From IMG/VR virus record IMGVR_UViG_3300013137_000081, positions 1 through 27,972 of that record: a stretch of 27,972 nt of DNA. The stretch is one strand, 5' to 3'. The stretch is from a virus. A model generated the notes under the pieces. That model had not been told where the DNA came from. It did no database searches and saw nothing but the letters and a program-made list of their open reading frames with translations. Both the position numbers and the translations under genes were made by a program. Shown in pieces: positions 27,730 through 27,972 of the stretch (position 1 is its first letter; each line of letters starts with the position of its first letter).

Positions 27730-27972
27730 ATGGACGAGAAAGGCATACCATCACCGCTAAACAAAATGTTCGGCTTCGGGAATCCGCCGATTATTAAGAA
27801 GCTCGACATCAACGTGAGCTGTCCACGCGGCGGGGGAGGGTTTCTGAACCAGATGGCATTATTTATGCTACTCGTCATCGGCGGAGCGGCGGCATATGCG
27901 TTTACAATGTACACACCGCTCAGCATCGAAGATTGGGTGGGGACTCTAGCGTTCTCCTGTTGGAACCTGGCA
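27730..27972 (+). CDS. hypothetical membrane protein, partial
   Basis: The frame is open from the ATG at 27730 to the window end (81 codons). It has a polar N-terminus with Pro and Gly, one membrane segment around residues 44-58 (LFMLLVIGGAAAYAF), and a further hydrophobic stretch at the edge. It starts 2 nt after the previous stop with ATAACC before the ATG. Incomplete, so function is not assigned. Confidence 0.5.
   Translation, partial: MDEKGIPSPLNKMFGFGNPPIIKKLDINVSCPRGGGGFLNQMALFMLLVIGGAAAYAFTMYTPLSIEDWVGTLAFSCWNLA

Noticed and set aside
1-27972. Recoding of TAG as an amino acid
   Set aside because: TAG is used as a normal stop at 2120-2122, 19287-19289 and 24386-24388.
1-27972. CRISPR array, insertion sequence or integrase
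   Set aside because: No regularly spaced repeats with spacers, no transposase or recombinase motif found.

Overview
The window is one continuous plus-strand segment of a tailed bacteriophage genome (or prophage). It runs from a DNA-methylation module through packaging, head, neck/tail and ejection genes to lysis and cell-wall genes. No integrase, tape measure, sheath or tail-tube gene is seen. A GpA-type large terminase, a large portal, an SU10-like (DUF5309-like) capsid protein, a gp4-like adaptor and a nozzle-like protein point to a short-tailed (podovirus-like) virion. The host is inferred, not seen. The peptidoglycan-binding domain at the end of the 24771-25847 protein has the TGYFG...SGTxxTTGYGxVGPxTRAxLN pattern that I associate with Patescibacteria (Parcubacteria/Paceibacteria), and that is my best guess for the host.

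Layout. 1-1243: two DNA methyltransferases, the first incomplete at the window edge and frameshifted near its end. 1240-2122: four small genes, three of them joined by ATGA overlaps. 2123-3316: an RNA island holding a phage tmRNA (about 2268-2694), a 40-codon gene that starts on the last base of the tmRNA, a small HAD phosphatase, and a compact unannotated RNA of about 138 nt ending in an intrinsic terminator. 3345-5517: terminase small and large subunits. 5598-11251: portal, repeat-rich head or decoration protein, small head genes, scaffold. 11307-13477: two tiny ORFs, major capsid protein and head accessory genes. 13496-19289: neck, tail and fibre genes. 19308-24722: coiled-coil protein, LysM protein, 1254-aa ejection protein with an ART-like domain, and a membrane/coiled-coil protein. 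24771-26666: papain-like/peptidoglycan-binding protein, holin-like protein and a secreted CHAP-like protein. 26667-26887: inverted-repeat control region. 26888-27972: small and membrane proteins and a 3D-domain protein.

The most unusual signal is the small RNA at 3179-3316. Its single-stranded middle carries a 16-nt exact complement of the conserved 3' end of 16S rRNA (the anti-Shine-Dalgarno tail), with no start codon after it. Almost none of the phage's own genes, including the capsid gene, has a Shine-Dalgarno sequence, and several promoters place the -10 box exactly 6 nt before an ATG, which predicts leaderless mRNAs. With the neighbouring tmRNA this suggests a translation-takeover strategy: an RNA that could occupy the ribosome's anti-SD while SD-independent phage mRNAs continue. 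This is a hypothesis.

Six promoters (starting at or just before 1904, 3333, 5555, 11293, 19293 and 24759) share a DnaA-box-like nonamer (TAATCCACA or close) 30-32 bp upstream of a TAYACT-type -10 box and lack a normal -35. They head the packaging, portal/head, capsid, ejection and lysis blocks, so they look like one co-regulated promoter set.
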